Positions 52,716-61,788 are shown, counted from the stretch's first letter. The stretch: 64,000 nucleotides of DNA from JALYTY01 sp964546935 (GCA_964546935.1 CAZJLJ010000002.1:62001-126000); one strand, 5' to 3'. Numbers and translations: made by a program. The notes: generated from the letters alone by a model not told the origin.

Positions 52716-53617
52716 GCGGGCGTGAGTAAGCCGCGCGCAAGCGCAAGAGCACCGAACTGGGGCGCCGGTCCACGCTTCAACACGTGGAGGGACGGAAGTT
52801 CGTTGCCGACGCGCGTTTCTACGAGGTAGGTCAAGAGCGAATTCTCGGCGAGCATTCCGCCGGAGAAAACCAACGGCGCTTCACGATCTTGCAAGTTTGC
52901 GGTTTTCACGAGCGATTTAACCAGATCGAAAAGCTCGAGTGCAGCGGCTTGCACCAGCTTCGCAGCGCTGCGTTCACCGTCGCTCGCAAGGCGCAAAACC
53001 ACGGGAGCGAGCTGAGCGATTTTCTGAACCGGTTGCGGATTATCGTAGACTTCGCTGAGCAACGCTTGTGCGCCGGACGCGTCGAACGTTTCTTCGACTG
53101 CAACCGTTAACGCGTCGCGCACGGCGCGTCCGTCGTATGACCGCAACGTCAAACGAAGAGCGGCGGCACCGAGCGCAAACGCCGATCCTTCGTCGCCCGC
53201 CAAGTATCCGTAGCCGCCCGCACGATACTTTTGACCACCGCTTTCGGCGTAGGCTATGGACCCAGTTCCCGCGATGAGCACCATTCCGTCACCCTGCGGA
53301 ACCGATGCGCGCAGCGCGATATAGGCATCATCCGAAACGCCGATCGCGACGCCCGGCAGACGCACCGTCAGCGCACGTTGCAGCGTTTGCGCAAGATCGT
53401 CGCGGCCTGCACCGGCCGCACCGACAAAAACCGCAGCCGGGTCCGCACCTGAAAGCGCGCTGCGAACCGATCGGGCAATCGTTTCCGCGGCATCATCGAC
53501 GCCCGCAATGCGAACGTTCGCGGCTTCACCGGTGAATTCGCCGGCAATCATCTCGCCATCGGCTGCGACGACTTTCGTCGACGTTCCGCCCGCGTCGACT
53601 CCTACAACGATCGACAT
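52712..53617 (-). CDS. BadF/BcrA-type N-acetylglucosamine kinase
   Basis: 301 residues, ASKHA ATPase fold: phosphate-1 motif VVGVDAGGTSTKVVA (~3-17), VLIAGTGSIAYA (~113-124) and YGYLAGDEGSAFALG (~135-149) near phosphate-2/linker. BadF-like kinases beside murQ phosphorylate GlcNAc or MurNAc sugars; NagK/MurK activity is inferred from position between anmK and murQ. Overlaps anmK by 16 bp. Confidence 0.87.
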   Translation of the reverse strand: MSIVVGVDAGGTSTKVVAADGEMIAGEFTGEAANVRIAGVDDAAETIARSVRSALSGADPAAVFVGAAGAGRDDLAQTLQRALTVRLPGVAIGVSDDAYIALRASVPQGDGMVLIAGTGSIAYAESGGQKYRAGGYGYLAGDEGSAFALGAAALRLTLRSYDGRAVRDALTVAVEETFDASGAQALLSEVYDNPQPVQKIAQLAPVVLRLASDGERSAAKLVQAAALELFDLVKSLVKTANLQDREAPLVFSGGMLAENSLLTYLVETRVGNELPSLHVLKRGPAPQFGALALARGLLTPA

Positions 53618-54693
53618 TCCCGTTCAACCTCCGAAATCAAAGCCGCTAACCGCACCGGTGCAATTGCGCCGAGCGGGACCGCACGCGAAGCGCCGGTAAC
53701 GCGCGGAACATTGGCCGCACGCTCGCGAAGCGTTTCGTAACCCAGCATCGCAAAAGCGATCGCTTCTTTTGCTTCCACCGGAATACCGTACTTCGCGCTA
53801 GGTTCTACGCGGGTCTGCGGAAGCCGTGCTTGCAAGCGCTGCATTAAATGTTGATTTAGCGCACCGCCGCCGCTGACGATCAAGCGTTGGAAGGTACAAC
53901 CGGCCTGGTTCAAGGCAGCGGCGATCGCCGCGGCTGTGAACTCGGTAAGCGTTGCGGCACCGTCTTCAAGGGAGAGCGGATTGATAATGGTGCTGTGCGC
54001 GCGAAGAAACTGCGCCCCGAAGCGTTCGCGTCCCGTGCTCTTCGGTGGGTGCAATGCAAGATATTCATCCTCCATAAGCGTCTCAAGAACATCCTCGTCC
54101 ACTGCGCCTGCGGCCGCAAGCGCTCCGTCACGATCCATCGGCAACTTTCCGTGCGTCCGTTCGTGCACGAACGCATCGATCAGCATGTTGCCGGGCCCGA
54201 TATCGAACGCGCTTACGTCATGCATCGAAACGCCGGCTTGCAATAACGTGACGTTTGCGATACCGCCGATATTTAGAATTGCACGATCTTCGGAGGCATT
54301 GGAGAAGAGTAACGCATCGACGTAAGGAACAAGCGGCGCGCCATGGCCGCCGACGGCGCAATCGGCACTGCGAAAATCGTAACAGACCGTTGCGTTCAAT
54401 GCTTCCCGAATGATAAACGGATCGCCGATTTGTGTAGTGACATGAGCGGCTCCGTCATGCCACATCGTCTGGCCGTGTGAAGCAATGTAGTCGATTTGAA
54501 GCGCACCGGCGAGCGTTCGCGCGGCTCGCGCAAAAGCCGTTCCCAGTCGCCGGTGAAGCGACGCCAGAACCGCTGCATTCGCTAAATTCGGCGGGAGTGC
54601 ACCGCGCAATACCTCGAGGAGCTCTTCTTCGAAGGGCACGGTGATGAACCGCAACAAGTCGAGATCGTACGACTCGCCGCGCGGTTGAATGCG
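53602..54693 (-). CDS. anmK: Anhydro-N-acetylmuramic acid kinase (N-terminus lost in gap)
   Basis: About 363 visible residues of a ~380-residue protein. AnmK marks: IDYIASHGQTMWHDG, TTQIGDPFIIREALNATVCYDFRSADCAVGGHGAPLVPYVDALLF, ILNIGGIANVTLL, and VSGGGALNQHLMQRL. Converts 1,6-anhydro-MurNAc to MurNAc-6-P, the MurQ substrate. The initial ATP-binding segment (usually MSGTSxDGID-type) is missing because the frame runs into the N gap. Joining this with the next gene across the gap would be an artefact. Confidence 0.9.
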   Translation of the reverse strand, partial: RIQPRGESYDLDLLRFITVPFEEELLEVLRGALPPNLANAAVLASLHRRLGTAFARAARTLAGALQIDYIASHGQTMWHDGAAHVTTQIGDPFIIREALNATVCYDFRSADCAVGGHGAPLVPYVDALLFSNASEDRAILNIGGIANVTLLQAGVSMHDVSAFDIGPGNMLIDAFVHERTHGKLPMDRDGALAAAGAVDEDVLETLMEDEYLALHPPKSTGRERFGAQFLRAHSTIINPLSLEDGAATLTEFTAAAIAAALNQAGCTFQRLIVSGGGALNQHLMQRLQARLPQTRVEPSAKYGIPVEAKEAIAFAMLGYETLRERAANVPRVTGASRAVPLGAIAPVRLAALISEVERECRSL

Positions 54694-54793
54694 NNNNNNN
54701 NNNNNNNNNNNNNNNNNNNNNNNNNNNNNNNNNNNNNNNNNNNNNNNNNNNNNNNNNNNNNNNNNNNNNNNNNNNNNNNNNNNNNNNNNNNNN
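54694..54793. other. Assembly gap (100 N)
   Basis: Exactly 100 N between the truncated ends of two different genes on the same strand, anmK 5' end and the serine hydrolase 3' end. The true length is unknown and must cover the anmK start and the hydrolase C-terminus. Confidence 0.95.
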
Positions 54794-55476
54794 TCGGCTG
54801 CGGTTCCGAACATCCCGGCGTGGCCTGAAACGCCGTTCATCAACGCCGCTTTCTCATCGTGCACGCGTCCCTGAACGCGACCGCGCCAATCATCTTCTTC
54901 CGTCGCGGGTACCGCATGCACATCGGCAACGCGGTAACGCAACGACGGCCGCCCTACACGCGCGGGGGCGATCGAAGCGAGGGCTTTGCCTTCGACCCTC
55001 TCGATCAATGCACCAAGCGCAATCATCCCGAGATCGCTGTAAATAACGCGTTCGCCCGGCGACGCAATCAGGTCGCGGGTCAAGGCAAATTCTACTACGT
55101 TCCGGTCGAACAACGTCCGATAGTCAGCACCGGAATTCATTCCCGAAGTATGCGCGAGCAGCATCCGTGCGGTAATGGCCGCGTGTGGCTGCCCTTTCCA
55201 CTCGGGCATCCATCGGGTCATCGGCTCGTCCAACGCAAGACGCTGCTCCGCCACAAGCTGTAACGCGAACGTCGAGACGAAAAGCTTGGTCAGCGACGCC
55301 AAATCGAACGGCGTGTCGACGTAAACCGGCTTCCCTTCGCCGTCGTCACGCGTTGAGCCATAAGCTTTTTCGAATAGCAGGTTTCCATTGCGTTCAACGC
55401 GCGCCACGATAGCCGTTGCCCAAGAACCGACCGCATGGTGCAGCAATGTGTCGATGTGTTTGAATGCTTTATCCAT
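54794..55476 (-). CDS. Beta-lactamase-fold serine hydrolase (C-terminus lost in gap)
   Basis: N-terminal ~228 residues from ATG 55476. Motifs of family S12/class C: S-L-T-K in FDLASLTKLFVS (~58-69) with nucleophilic Ser and Lys, and Y-S-D in VIYSDLGMIALG, the usual Tyr of the YxN motif. No signal peptide is obvious. Located between nagZ and anmK, so it might hydrolyse a peptide-bearing muropeptide, as serine hydrolases in this neighbourhood have been proposed to do; inference. Overlaps nagZ end by 8 bp. Confidence 0.85.
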
Positions 55477-56977
55477 CAAGGGTTACGGGCAAAGTTCCTG
55501 ACGGTGCTGCGTTTCCAAAAAGCACGTCGGCAACGGCACCGATACAGGCTTCATCGTCACCGTAGGCAGCTAAGAGATGACGCGCGTCGTTAACGAGCGC
55601 ACAATCGTACGGCTCGCGCACCGACACAATGACCGCATCCGGAAATCGCTGAACGAGCGATTCAACGGCCCGAAGCTGATCGCGATAGATGTGAGCGCGT
55701 CGCATGAGCACCACCGGACGCCGCGACGCGTCCTCCACCGTTCGCACGAGCGTTTCGACTTCGCCGTTGTTCGGCTCGAGCGAAGCAACGCAAATCTCCA
55801 GTGCCGGTGCCTCTCGCTGCAATGAAAAGTGCTGCTCGTGCCGTCCCTGCACGCCCTCGGTCGTAGTACCTTCGAAAGAAACCACAATAGCCGCTGTCGG
55901 GTCGACGTGCGGCGTTCCCCTCAACGTGGTCACCGCATGTCTTGCAATCTCTCTTCCTATCCCAGGGTGAGGCGCCGAAGCGTCGAGCGATAGTGGTGGC
56001 TGCGCATCTCTGCGCAAACGTTGTACGCGACCGTACGCTTCTACGAGCCGATCGTAAGGTAACGCGCCGTTTTCGACTTCGCGAACGATTTGTTTTGCCG
56101 CCTCCAGAGCGAGCACCGGATCGTGGCTGACAAGCGCGCAATCGGCGCCCGCTGCGATCGCCGTCGCGACACCGTTCACGGTGCCCACGGTACGGGCGAT
56201 GGCATCCATCTGCATGCAGTCGGTGAAACAAACGCCCGCAAATCCAAGTTCTTCACGCAGTAACCCGGTTAAGATTTTCTCGGAAAGCGTAGCGGGGCGT
56301 TCGGAGTCGAACGCGCGCATCACGACGTGCGCCGTCATTACCGCCGAAACATTCGGAAGCGTACGTAGAAAAGGGACCAAGTCTCGCCGGCGGATGGTCT
56401 CCGCATCGGTGTCTACGACCGGAAGTTCGAGGTGCGAATCACGAGCCGTAGCCCCATGTCCGGGAAAGTGCTTTATCGTGGGCGCGATCCCGCCGTCTTG
56501 CAATCCCGAAGCGACTGCGTTTGCAAGCATTCCAACCATTTCCGGATCGGAACCGAAAGCCCGCGAGCCAATCACCGTATTATGCGCATCGAGCGAGAGG
56601 TCTACGACGGGCGCAAAATCCGTCGTGAAGCCGGCGCGTCGCAGATCGAATGCGATCTGTTCACCCACGTTTTGCGCGAGCGTCGTTCTGCCGGCTGCGC
56701 CGACCGCCATCATAGGTGGAATCGGCTCGACGCCGGCCGTCAGGCGCATCACACGGCCGCCTTCCTGATCTACCGCCAACAACGGTGGAACTTCGTGCAG
56801 CACTCGAAGTTCGTCATTGAGGCGGCGCACTTGTTCCAAACTTTGCACGTTGCGCGCAAAGAGAAGATACCCCGCAAACTCGTGCGCTTCAAAAAACGTA
56901 CGCAGCGATTCACCGATCGCTGTTCCTGTGAAGCCTATCAGGATGACGCCGGAGGCAAGCCGCTCCAGTTCATTCAT
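55469..56977 (-). CDS. nagZ: Beta-N-acetylhexosaminidase, GH3 (NagZ-type)
   Basis: 502 residues. GH3 signatures: AVDQEGGRVMRL (~68-79), KHFPGHGATARDSH (~169-182) with catalytic D180/H182 dyad, and the nucleophile D253 in VCFTDCMQMDAIART. A C-terminal domain (~350-500) extends beyond the minimal NagZ, as in actinobacterial-type enzymes. Releases GlcNAc from GlcNAc-anhMurNAc, generating substrate for AnmK. No signal peptide, so cytoplasmic recycling is likely. Start overlaps the ABC stop (ATGA). Confidence 0.93.
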   Translation of the reverse strand: MNELERLASGVILIGFTGTAIGESLRTFFEAHEFAGYLLFARNVQSLEQVRRLNDELRVLHEVPPLLAVDQEGGRVMRLTAGVEPIPPMMAVGAAGRTTLAQNVGEQIAFDLRRAGFTTDFAPVVDLSLDAHNTVIGSRAFGSDPEMVGMLANAVASGLQDGGIAPTIKHFPGHGATARDSHLELPVVDTDAETIRRRDLVPFLRTLPNVSAVMTAHVVMRAFDSERPATLSEKILTGLLREELGFAGVCFTDCMQMDAIARTVGTVNGVATAIAAGADCALVSHDPVLALEAAKQIVREVENGALPYDRLVEAYGRVQRLRRDAQPPLSLDASAPHPGIGREIARHAVTTLRGTPHVDPTAAIVVSFEGTTTEGVQGRHEQHFSLQREAPALEICVASLEPNNGEVETLVRTVEDASRRPVVLMRRAHIYRDQLRAVESLVQRFPDAVIVSVREPYDCALVNDARHLLAAYGDDEACIGAVADVLFGNAAPSGTLPVTLDG

Positions 56978-57960
56978 TGCAGCGTTTTTCCACTCGCACG
57001 GTCGAATTTACGAACGTGCTTTTCATCGAACGCTAAACTCACCCGATCGCCCATCGACACATTGGTTGAAGCGGACACCCGTGAAACGACCGTCCCCGCC
57101 GAGGTACGAACGTAGAGATAGGCATCCGCACCAGTTAACTCGCGGCGAAAAACGACACCTTCCAGAGCACCGGAATCCGCGATCCTTATGTGCTCCGGTC
57201 GAATGCCCAGGACAGTGTCGGCGTCGCGCTCTAAAATATTCATCGGCCTTTCGCCCAAAAACGCGGCGGATCGGACGGTCGCGGGTGCATCGTACACGCG
57301 CTGCGGATCGCCCGCATCTTCAACGGCGCCATTCATTAGAACCAACAACTCGTCCGCAATAGCGAGTGCCTCGGCGTGATCGTGCGTAACATAGACGATC
57401 GGTCCTTCGAACCGCTCGCGCACACCAAGAAGCTCGTTTCGCACTCGAGCGCGTAATTCGGGGTCCAAGTGTGCAAGCGGTTCGTCAAGAAGCAAGACGG
57501 CCGGTTCCGACAAGACTGCTCGCGCAATGGAAACGCGTTGCCTTTCACCGCCGGATAGAACGCCGGGCTTGCGATCCAAATGATGTGCTATTTCCAGCGA
57601 GCGCGCCAGTTCCTCAACCGTAGATGTGCGCGAACGGTCCCGAAGAGCAAAAGTCAGATTCTGACGCACGCTAAGATGCGGAAAAAGGGCATCCGACTGA
57701 AAGACCATTGCAATGCGGCGGTCCTGCGCAACGATGCCGTTGAGGTCTCTCTCACCAAGGGAAACCGAGCCGCTCTCAACCCGGGTTAGACCCGCGATAG
57801 CGCGCAGTAATGTCGTCTTTCCGGCACCGGAAGGCCCCACGATGGCGAGCGTGCGGCGCCGCTCCACCGAGAACGCGACGTCGTTTACGGCACGAGTTTT
57901 AGATCCGGAGTAGTGGACGACGAGATCGCGTACCTCTAGCGCCGGATGCGACGGCGTCAC
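56974..57960 (-). CDS. MalK/UgpC-type ABC transporter ATPase
   Basis: 328 residues. Walker A GPSGAGKT (42-49), Q-loop VFQSD (~87-91), signature LSGGERQRVSIARA (~135-148), Walker B VLLLDEP, H-loop, and a TOBE-type regulatory C-terminus (~235-325). The family energises sugar and muropeptide import through MalF/G-type permeases. No permease or binding-protein gene is adjacent in the window, so this ATPase is orphan here. Operon position first suggests import of a cell-wall sugar. Confidence 0.9.
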   Translation of the reverse strand: MTPSHPALEVRDLVVHYSGSKTRAVNDVAFSVERRRTLAIVGPSGAGKTTLLRAIAGLTRVESGSVSLGERDLNGIVAQDRRIAMVFQSDALFPHLSVRQNLTFALRDRSRTSTVEELARSLEIAHHLDRKPGVLSGGERQRVSIARAVLSEPAVLLLDEPLAHLDPELRARVRNELLGVRERFEGPIVYVTHDHAEALAIADELLVLMNGAVEDAGDPQRVYDAPATVRSAAFLGERPMNILERDADTVLGIRPEHIRIADSGALEGVVFRRELTGADAYLYVRTSAGTVVSRVSASTNVSMGDRVSLAFDEKHVRKFDRASGKTLQ

Positions 57961-57963
57961 GCG

Positions 57964-58329
57964 CTACTTTGAGCGAATCATCTGCGCGACGAGGCGGCCG
58001 CCGACTTCGTAAACGGAAACGTCGACGGTTTGACCGCGGCGCAGGTCGCCGAGCGTTGCGTACTCGCTGCCGCGGTAGATCGCCGTGCTCGGAACCACGG
58101 CGATGATCTGCCGGTCGCCACTCTTTGTCTTCACAACGAGCGTTCCGCTGGAGTAATCGATGCTGTCGATAACGCCGTGAATCGTACCGGCATCGTGCGA
58201 TGCCTTGCCGGATTCGAGCGAACGGTAGACCTGGTTGGGCACGGGGACGTCGACCGGATCCGCTTGAGCGAAAAGCGGACCGGCGTTGAGACCGGCTAGG
58301 AGTAAAAAGAGCGCTGCGAACTTCCCCAT
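57964..58329 (-). CDS. Small secreted protein, possible OB-fold
   Basis: 121 residues from ATG 58329 with a signal peptide (MGKFAALFLLLAGLNAGPLFAQ). The mature part (HGVIDSIDYSSGTLVVKTKSGDRQIIAVVPSTAIYRGSEYATLGDLRRGQTVDVSVYEVGGRLVAQMI) matches a DUF5666/OB-like barrel pattern. Function unknown; its stop is 4 bp from the ABC gene start, and it is transcribed towards it. Might be expressed with the operon. Confidence 0.7.
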   Translation of the reverse strand: MGKFAALFLLLAGLNAGPLFAQADPVDVPVPNQVYRSLESGKASHDAGTIHGVIDSIDYSSGTLVVKTKSGDRQIIAVVPSTAIYRGSEYATLGDLRRGQTVDVSVYEVGGRLVAQMIRSK

Positions 58330-58410
58330 GATCAATTCATGAACGAGACGGAGGTGCTTTCCGTTTCGAACGCTTCCTTTCCTTATTCGCCGCTGGCCGT
58401 TCAAGCAGGC

Positions 58411-58710
58411 TCAGGCTAAGGCCTCGCGATAGGCGGCCCGGGCCTGGTCCGCTTCCGGTCCGCCGGCATGAACTTGTTCCACGTAATCGCGCAACTGGAC
58501 CACCGCGGTATCCTCGGCTTTCCGCCCGCTCAACACCAAACGCAAGGCGATCAGCGTTAGGTCCGGCGTGCGGGGTCCCAGCATTTTCATTCCTTCGTAA
58601 AACGGTTTTGCAGCCGGAACGTTTGACGGCGAAGTCAGCAACTGCGCGACGACGTCGGCTTTGGCCGGCTTACCGTCAAGAAGATACCGGTCGATCAACT
58701 CGAAATCCAT
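58411..58710 (-). CDS. Small conserved helical protein
   Basis: 99 residues from ATG 58710: helical, TPR-like short pattern (FELIDRYLLDGKPAKADVVAQLL, KPFYEGMKMLG, LTLIALRLVLSGRKAEDTAVVQLRDYVEQV). No signal peptide, no family recognised. Its start codon is three bases from the divergent start of the next gene, so at least one of the two must be leaderless or start elsewhere. Confidence 0.55.
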   Translation of the reverse strand: MDFELIDRYLLDGKPAKADVVAQLLTSPSNVPAAKPFYEGMKMLGPRTPDLTLIALRLVLSGRKAEDTAVVQLRDYVEQVHAGGPEADQARAAYREALA

Positions 58711-58713
58711 ACC

Positions 58714-60177
58714 ATGGCATTCGCCGCTCGTCTTGCCCTGTTCTGCGCCTTCGCGGCAATGACGGCAGCAATAGCGCACGCCGAGACGCTTCCCCAATTC
58801 TTGGATCGCATGCGTACGGGAAGCGGTCCGGTTTGGCGCGCGCACCTCACCTCCACTTCCTTAATTAGCGTTGGAGATCAAACGGCGAACGTGCGCAGCG
58901 ATGCCGAAGGCGTGCGCTTCGCAACCTATCAATGCGCGCAGACCCTTTGTACCGGAACGTATTTCGACGGGGACCGCGTATACTCGATCGACGTTAACGG
59001 CACGGCGTTGCCTCAATCCGATCTGCCCGACACGTTTCTGCGCGCCGAGAGAGTGGTCGCATCGCACGCGTTTTTGGATCCGGTTTTCGAGGATAACGGC
59101 GGGCACATAGGGGACGCCGGTTTCACCACGATCGATGGAGTGCGCTACCGGATTATCCTTGTCTCGCAACCTGACACCGTAGGAATGCAGCTTTACGTCG
59201 AACCGGCGACCGGGTTGATTCGCTACTTGCGCGACGTCAACGGCGATGCCACGCTCGAGTATCGCGACTACCGGCACATCGAAGGCGGCCTCATGCTTCC
59301 GTTTTTGGTTTTGCGAAACGGTTCCGTTCTAGAGCGCTATGAGGACCGCACAGAAGTCTCCGCGCCGTTTCACGAGCCGCACGGACTCACTCCGGTATTC
59401 AATCAGAAGACACCCGAAATCGAAACGGATCCGAACCGTGCAATTCCGCTATTTACCTGCGCTATCGGCGGCATCGCCACGACGTGCTTGCTGGATACCG
59501 GCAATTCGGGAATGGCAATCAGCTCGGAGATGGTGCAGCAGTTGCAAGCACCGGTCGTCGGCCAAATGCAAGTTGCGGGGCTCGGACGCTACGCGACCGA
59601 CGTGGTCCGGACCGGCCCATTGAACGTGGGCAATGTCACATTTCCCAACGCGAATTACGTCGTGTTGAACGATATCCACCGCTTTGGCTACGACGTCGTT
59701 CTTGGCGCCGACGTGCTCGCCGCTACACGCGTAAAAATCGATCCGGGAAAGCATCGCATTGTGTTCGATGCCCCGGCTGCGGTCAATAGCGTGAGTATCC
59801 CGGTTCACTTTCAGGACTTCGTTCCGATCGTTGCGGTTCAACTCGGAAAACTGGGCGCGCAGCTTGCCGTCGATACCGGCGATGAATCGAGCATCAATCT
59901 TTCTTACGATTTTTACGCCGAGCATCGCGACCTGTTCTTGGCAACGGAATCCCAGACCGTATCCGGAGTCGGCGGGTCGAGCGTCGAGTTGATCGGCCAC
60001 ATCCCCAACGTGCGCATAGGCGATCTTGTTCTGCGCGATCAAAAAATCGGCACAACCACAACGCTTCACAGCACGGCGTACGGCCATTTGGGAGCCGCAT
60101 TTCTTCAACAGTTCACCGTGTTGATCGATTACGCGAGGGGACGGGTTGATTTCGTTTCGTCTCCTTCCCCCCGTTGA
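58714..60177 (+). CDS. Secreted protein with two retropepsin-like domains
   Basis: 487 residues, signal peptide (MAFAARLALFCAFAAMTAAIAHA). Residues ~25-220 form a LolA-like outer-membrane-protein fold (TDFAGDRVYSIDVNGTAL..., TYRIILVSQPDTVGMQLYVEPATGLIRYLRD). Then two aspartyl-protease-like halves: LLDTGNSGMAISS (~261-273) and AVDTGDESSINLSYDF (~385-400), followed by GHLGAAFLQQFTVLIDYARGRVDF. Similar in layout to 4265-5200 but larger. Substrates unknown. Confidence 0.75.
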   Translation: MAFAARLALFCAFAAMTAAIAHAETLPQFLDRMRTGSGPVWRAHLTSTSLISVGDQTANVRSDAEGVRFATYQCAQTLCTGTYFDGDRVYSIDVNGTALPQSDLPDTFLRAERVVASHAFLDPVFEDNGGHIGDAGFTTIDGVRYRIILVSQPDTVGMQLYVEPATGLIRYLRDVNGDATLEYRDYRHIEGGLMLPFLVLRNGSVLERYEDRTEVSAPFHEPHGLTPVFNQKTPEIETDPNRAIPLFTCAIGGIATTCLLDTGNSGMAISSEMVQQLQAPVVGQMQVAGLGRYATDVVRTGPLNVGNVTFPNANYVVLNDIHRFGYDVVLGADVLAATRVKIDPGKHRIVFDAPAAVNSVSIPVHFQDFVPIVAVQLGKLGAQLAVDTGDESSINLSYDFYAEHRDLFLATESQTVSGVGGSSVELIGHIPNVRIGDLVLRDQKIGTTTTLHSTAYGHLGAAFLQQFTVLIDYARGRVDFVSSPSPR

Positions 60178-60458
60178 CCGTTCGTTTATCCGTTACGGTG
60201 AAGCCTGGATCCAAGATCCCGGGACTTGAGTGCTCCGGCGAGAGCTACGTCTTGCGCGTGCGCGAACGCGCGGTAGAAGGCGCGGCAAACGCAGCGTGCA
60301 TCCGCGCGCTAGCCGAAAAACTGAAAGTGCGCCAGGCGCAGATTGCGCTCGTTCGAGGGGAACGGGCGCGTCAAAAGACGTTCCTCATCGATGGCCTGGC
60401 GGAGGACGAACTACAAGCCCGGCTCAGCGCCGAAGGGAACCGGAAGCCGTCGCGCTAA
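60174..60458 (+). CDS. DUF167/YggU-family protein
   Basis: 94 residues, TTG 60174 overlapping the stop of the previous gene (TTGA). Pattern SVTVKPGSKIPGLECSGESYVLRVRERAVEGAANAACIRALAEKLKV is the YggU/DUF167 family, small conserved proteins of unresolved function, often in cell-division or proteome maintenance contexts. Translational coupling to the protease-like gene is likely. Confidence 0.9.
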   Translation: MTVRLSVTVKPGSKIPGLECSGESYVLRVRERAVEGAANAACIRALAEKLKVRQAQIALVRGERARQKTFLIDGLAEDELQARLSAEGNRKPSR

Positions 60459-60470
60459 GCCGACGGAGCA

Positions 60471-61025
60471 ATGAAAGCCGGCGCTCTTGCCTTTCTTCTT
60501 GCGTGTCTCTCGCTATGTCCAAAACCGGTTAACGCGTACGAGGAAGAGGGCTTGGACATTTGTACCGTCGTCGCGGTCGAGATGATCGACAAGGTAGATT
60601 CGTCGGATGCGCGGCCCGGTGATTTCTTCAAGTTTCAAACCGTCAACGCGGTAACGAACGGCGACCACATCCTGATTCCGGCGAGAACGATCGGATACGG
60701 AGTCGTTGCGATTGCATCTTCAGCGGGGCGCAATGGACATGCCGGATCCCTCGTTCTGGAGCCGCGATACCTCGTTCTACCTGACGGGCAGCATTTGGGC
60801 GTCGTGTTAAATCACAATACGTCGAATCTACAACGCAGTGGCGACAGCGGCAGCATGCCCGGATACGTCGGTGCAATACCCGTACCCGGCGTTGGTGCAG
60901 CGGTCGGCGTGTTCAATTATTTCCACAAAGGGAAAAACATCGTCGTTAGCCGTGGAAGCATTTTCACGGTATTTCCAAGCGATTCGCCGTCGGTTGAGCG
61001 CTGTCAGGAACACCCTTCGTACTGA
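60471..61025 (+). CDS. Secreted protein of unknown function
   Basis: 184 residues with a signal peptide (MKAGALAFLLACLSLCPKPVNA). Mature sequence has ICTVVAVEMIDKVDSSDARPGDFFKFQTVNAVTNGDHILIPARTIGYGVVAI and SGSMPGYVGAIPVPGVGAAVGVFNYFHKG, a barrel-like domain typical of exported proteins, with the Gly/Val-rich part possibly membrane-interacting. Function unknown. Its last 62 bp overlap the convergent hydrolase gene. Confidence 0.65.
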   Translation: MKAGALAFLLACLSLCPKPVNAYEEEGLDICTVVAVEMIDKVDSSDARPGDFFKFQTVNAVTNGDHILIPARTIGYGVVAIASSAGRNGHAGSLVLEPRYLVLPDGQHLGVVLNHNTSNLQRSGDSGSMPGYVGAIPVPGVGAAVGVFNYFHKGKNIVVSRGSIFTVFPSDSPSVERCQEHPSY

Positions 61026-61788
61026 TAGCCTCGCGAATCCATTGCGCAGCAGCAGCTTCCACGTATGCTGCACGGTCGCGGTGCGGCGAATGTCCGCACC
61101 GGTCGAGAATTAGGCGATCGACGGAGCCACGTACGCCGTCTGCGATCGCATCGATCTGCGCCGGCGTTCCATATTCGTCGTTTACACCTTGAACGCACAG
61201 CATGGGCGCGTTGATTTTCGGAAGCAACGCAGTAATGTTCCAATCCCTGAATTGATCGGACAACCAAATATCGTTCCAACCGAAGAATGTGCGGTCCACG
61301 TCGGCGTGATAACGCGACATCCGTTCGCGTAGCATTCCTTCGCTGAAGACCTTGCCGATCTCGGAAATGCTGTTGATCGAAAGCGGTTCCACGAAAACGT
61401 GCGGCGCTTCCAGCACGAGGGCAGAGACCGATTCCGGATACGCGGCCGCAAAAATGAGTGCGATCGAAGCTCCGTCGCTGTGACCGTACAAAACGGGCCT
61501 GTGAAGGTCAAGCGCGGCCAACAACTCAGGAAATGCGTCAAGCGCTTCCGAATGCATGTACCGCGCGTCGCGTGGGCCTTGCAACACCTCGGAGAAGCCG
61601 TTCCCGTAACGCGAATAGACAACGCCTGGGCACCCCGTGCGAGCGCAAACCCGATCGGGAAAATCTTTCCATAGCGCAATAGAGCCAAGCCCTTCGTGTA
61701 AAAACACGATCGCCGGCTCGCGAATAGCTCCTTCGATGCGGCGAAATTCCAGCGACTTTCCCGCGATACGGAGCGTTTCGGAGTTCAC
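60964..61788 (-). CDS. Alpha/beta hydrolase
   Basis: 274 residues. Alpha/beta fold with oxyanion-type FLHEGLGSIALWKDFP (~28-43), nucleophile motif GHSDGASIALIFAA (~100-113), Asp in CVQGVNDEYGTPAQID and catalytic His in LDRCGHSPHRDR (~237-248). Fits the family of epoxide-hydrolase/peptidase-like enzymes (e.g. proline iminopeptidase relatives). No signal peptide. Substrate unknown. Confidence 0.88.
   Translation of the reverse strand: MNSETLRIAGKSLEFRRIEGAIREPAIVFLHEGLGSIALWKDFPDRVCARTGCPGVVYSRYGNGFSEVLQGPRDARYMHSEALDAFPELLAALDLHRPVLYGHSDGASIALIFAAAYPESVSALVLEAPHVFVEPLSINSISEIGKVFSEGMLRERMSRYHADVDRTFFGWNDIWLSDQFRDWNITALLPKINAPMLCVQGVNDEYGTPAQIDAIADGVRGSVDRLILDRCGHSPHRDRAAYVEAAAAQWIREAISTKGVPDSAQPTANRLEIP

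Noticed and set aside
53602..55479. A single 625-residue fusion of kinase and hydrolase
   Set aside because: It exists only because the frame continues through 100 N; the halves belong to unrelated families.
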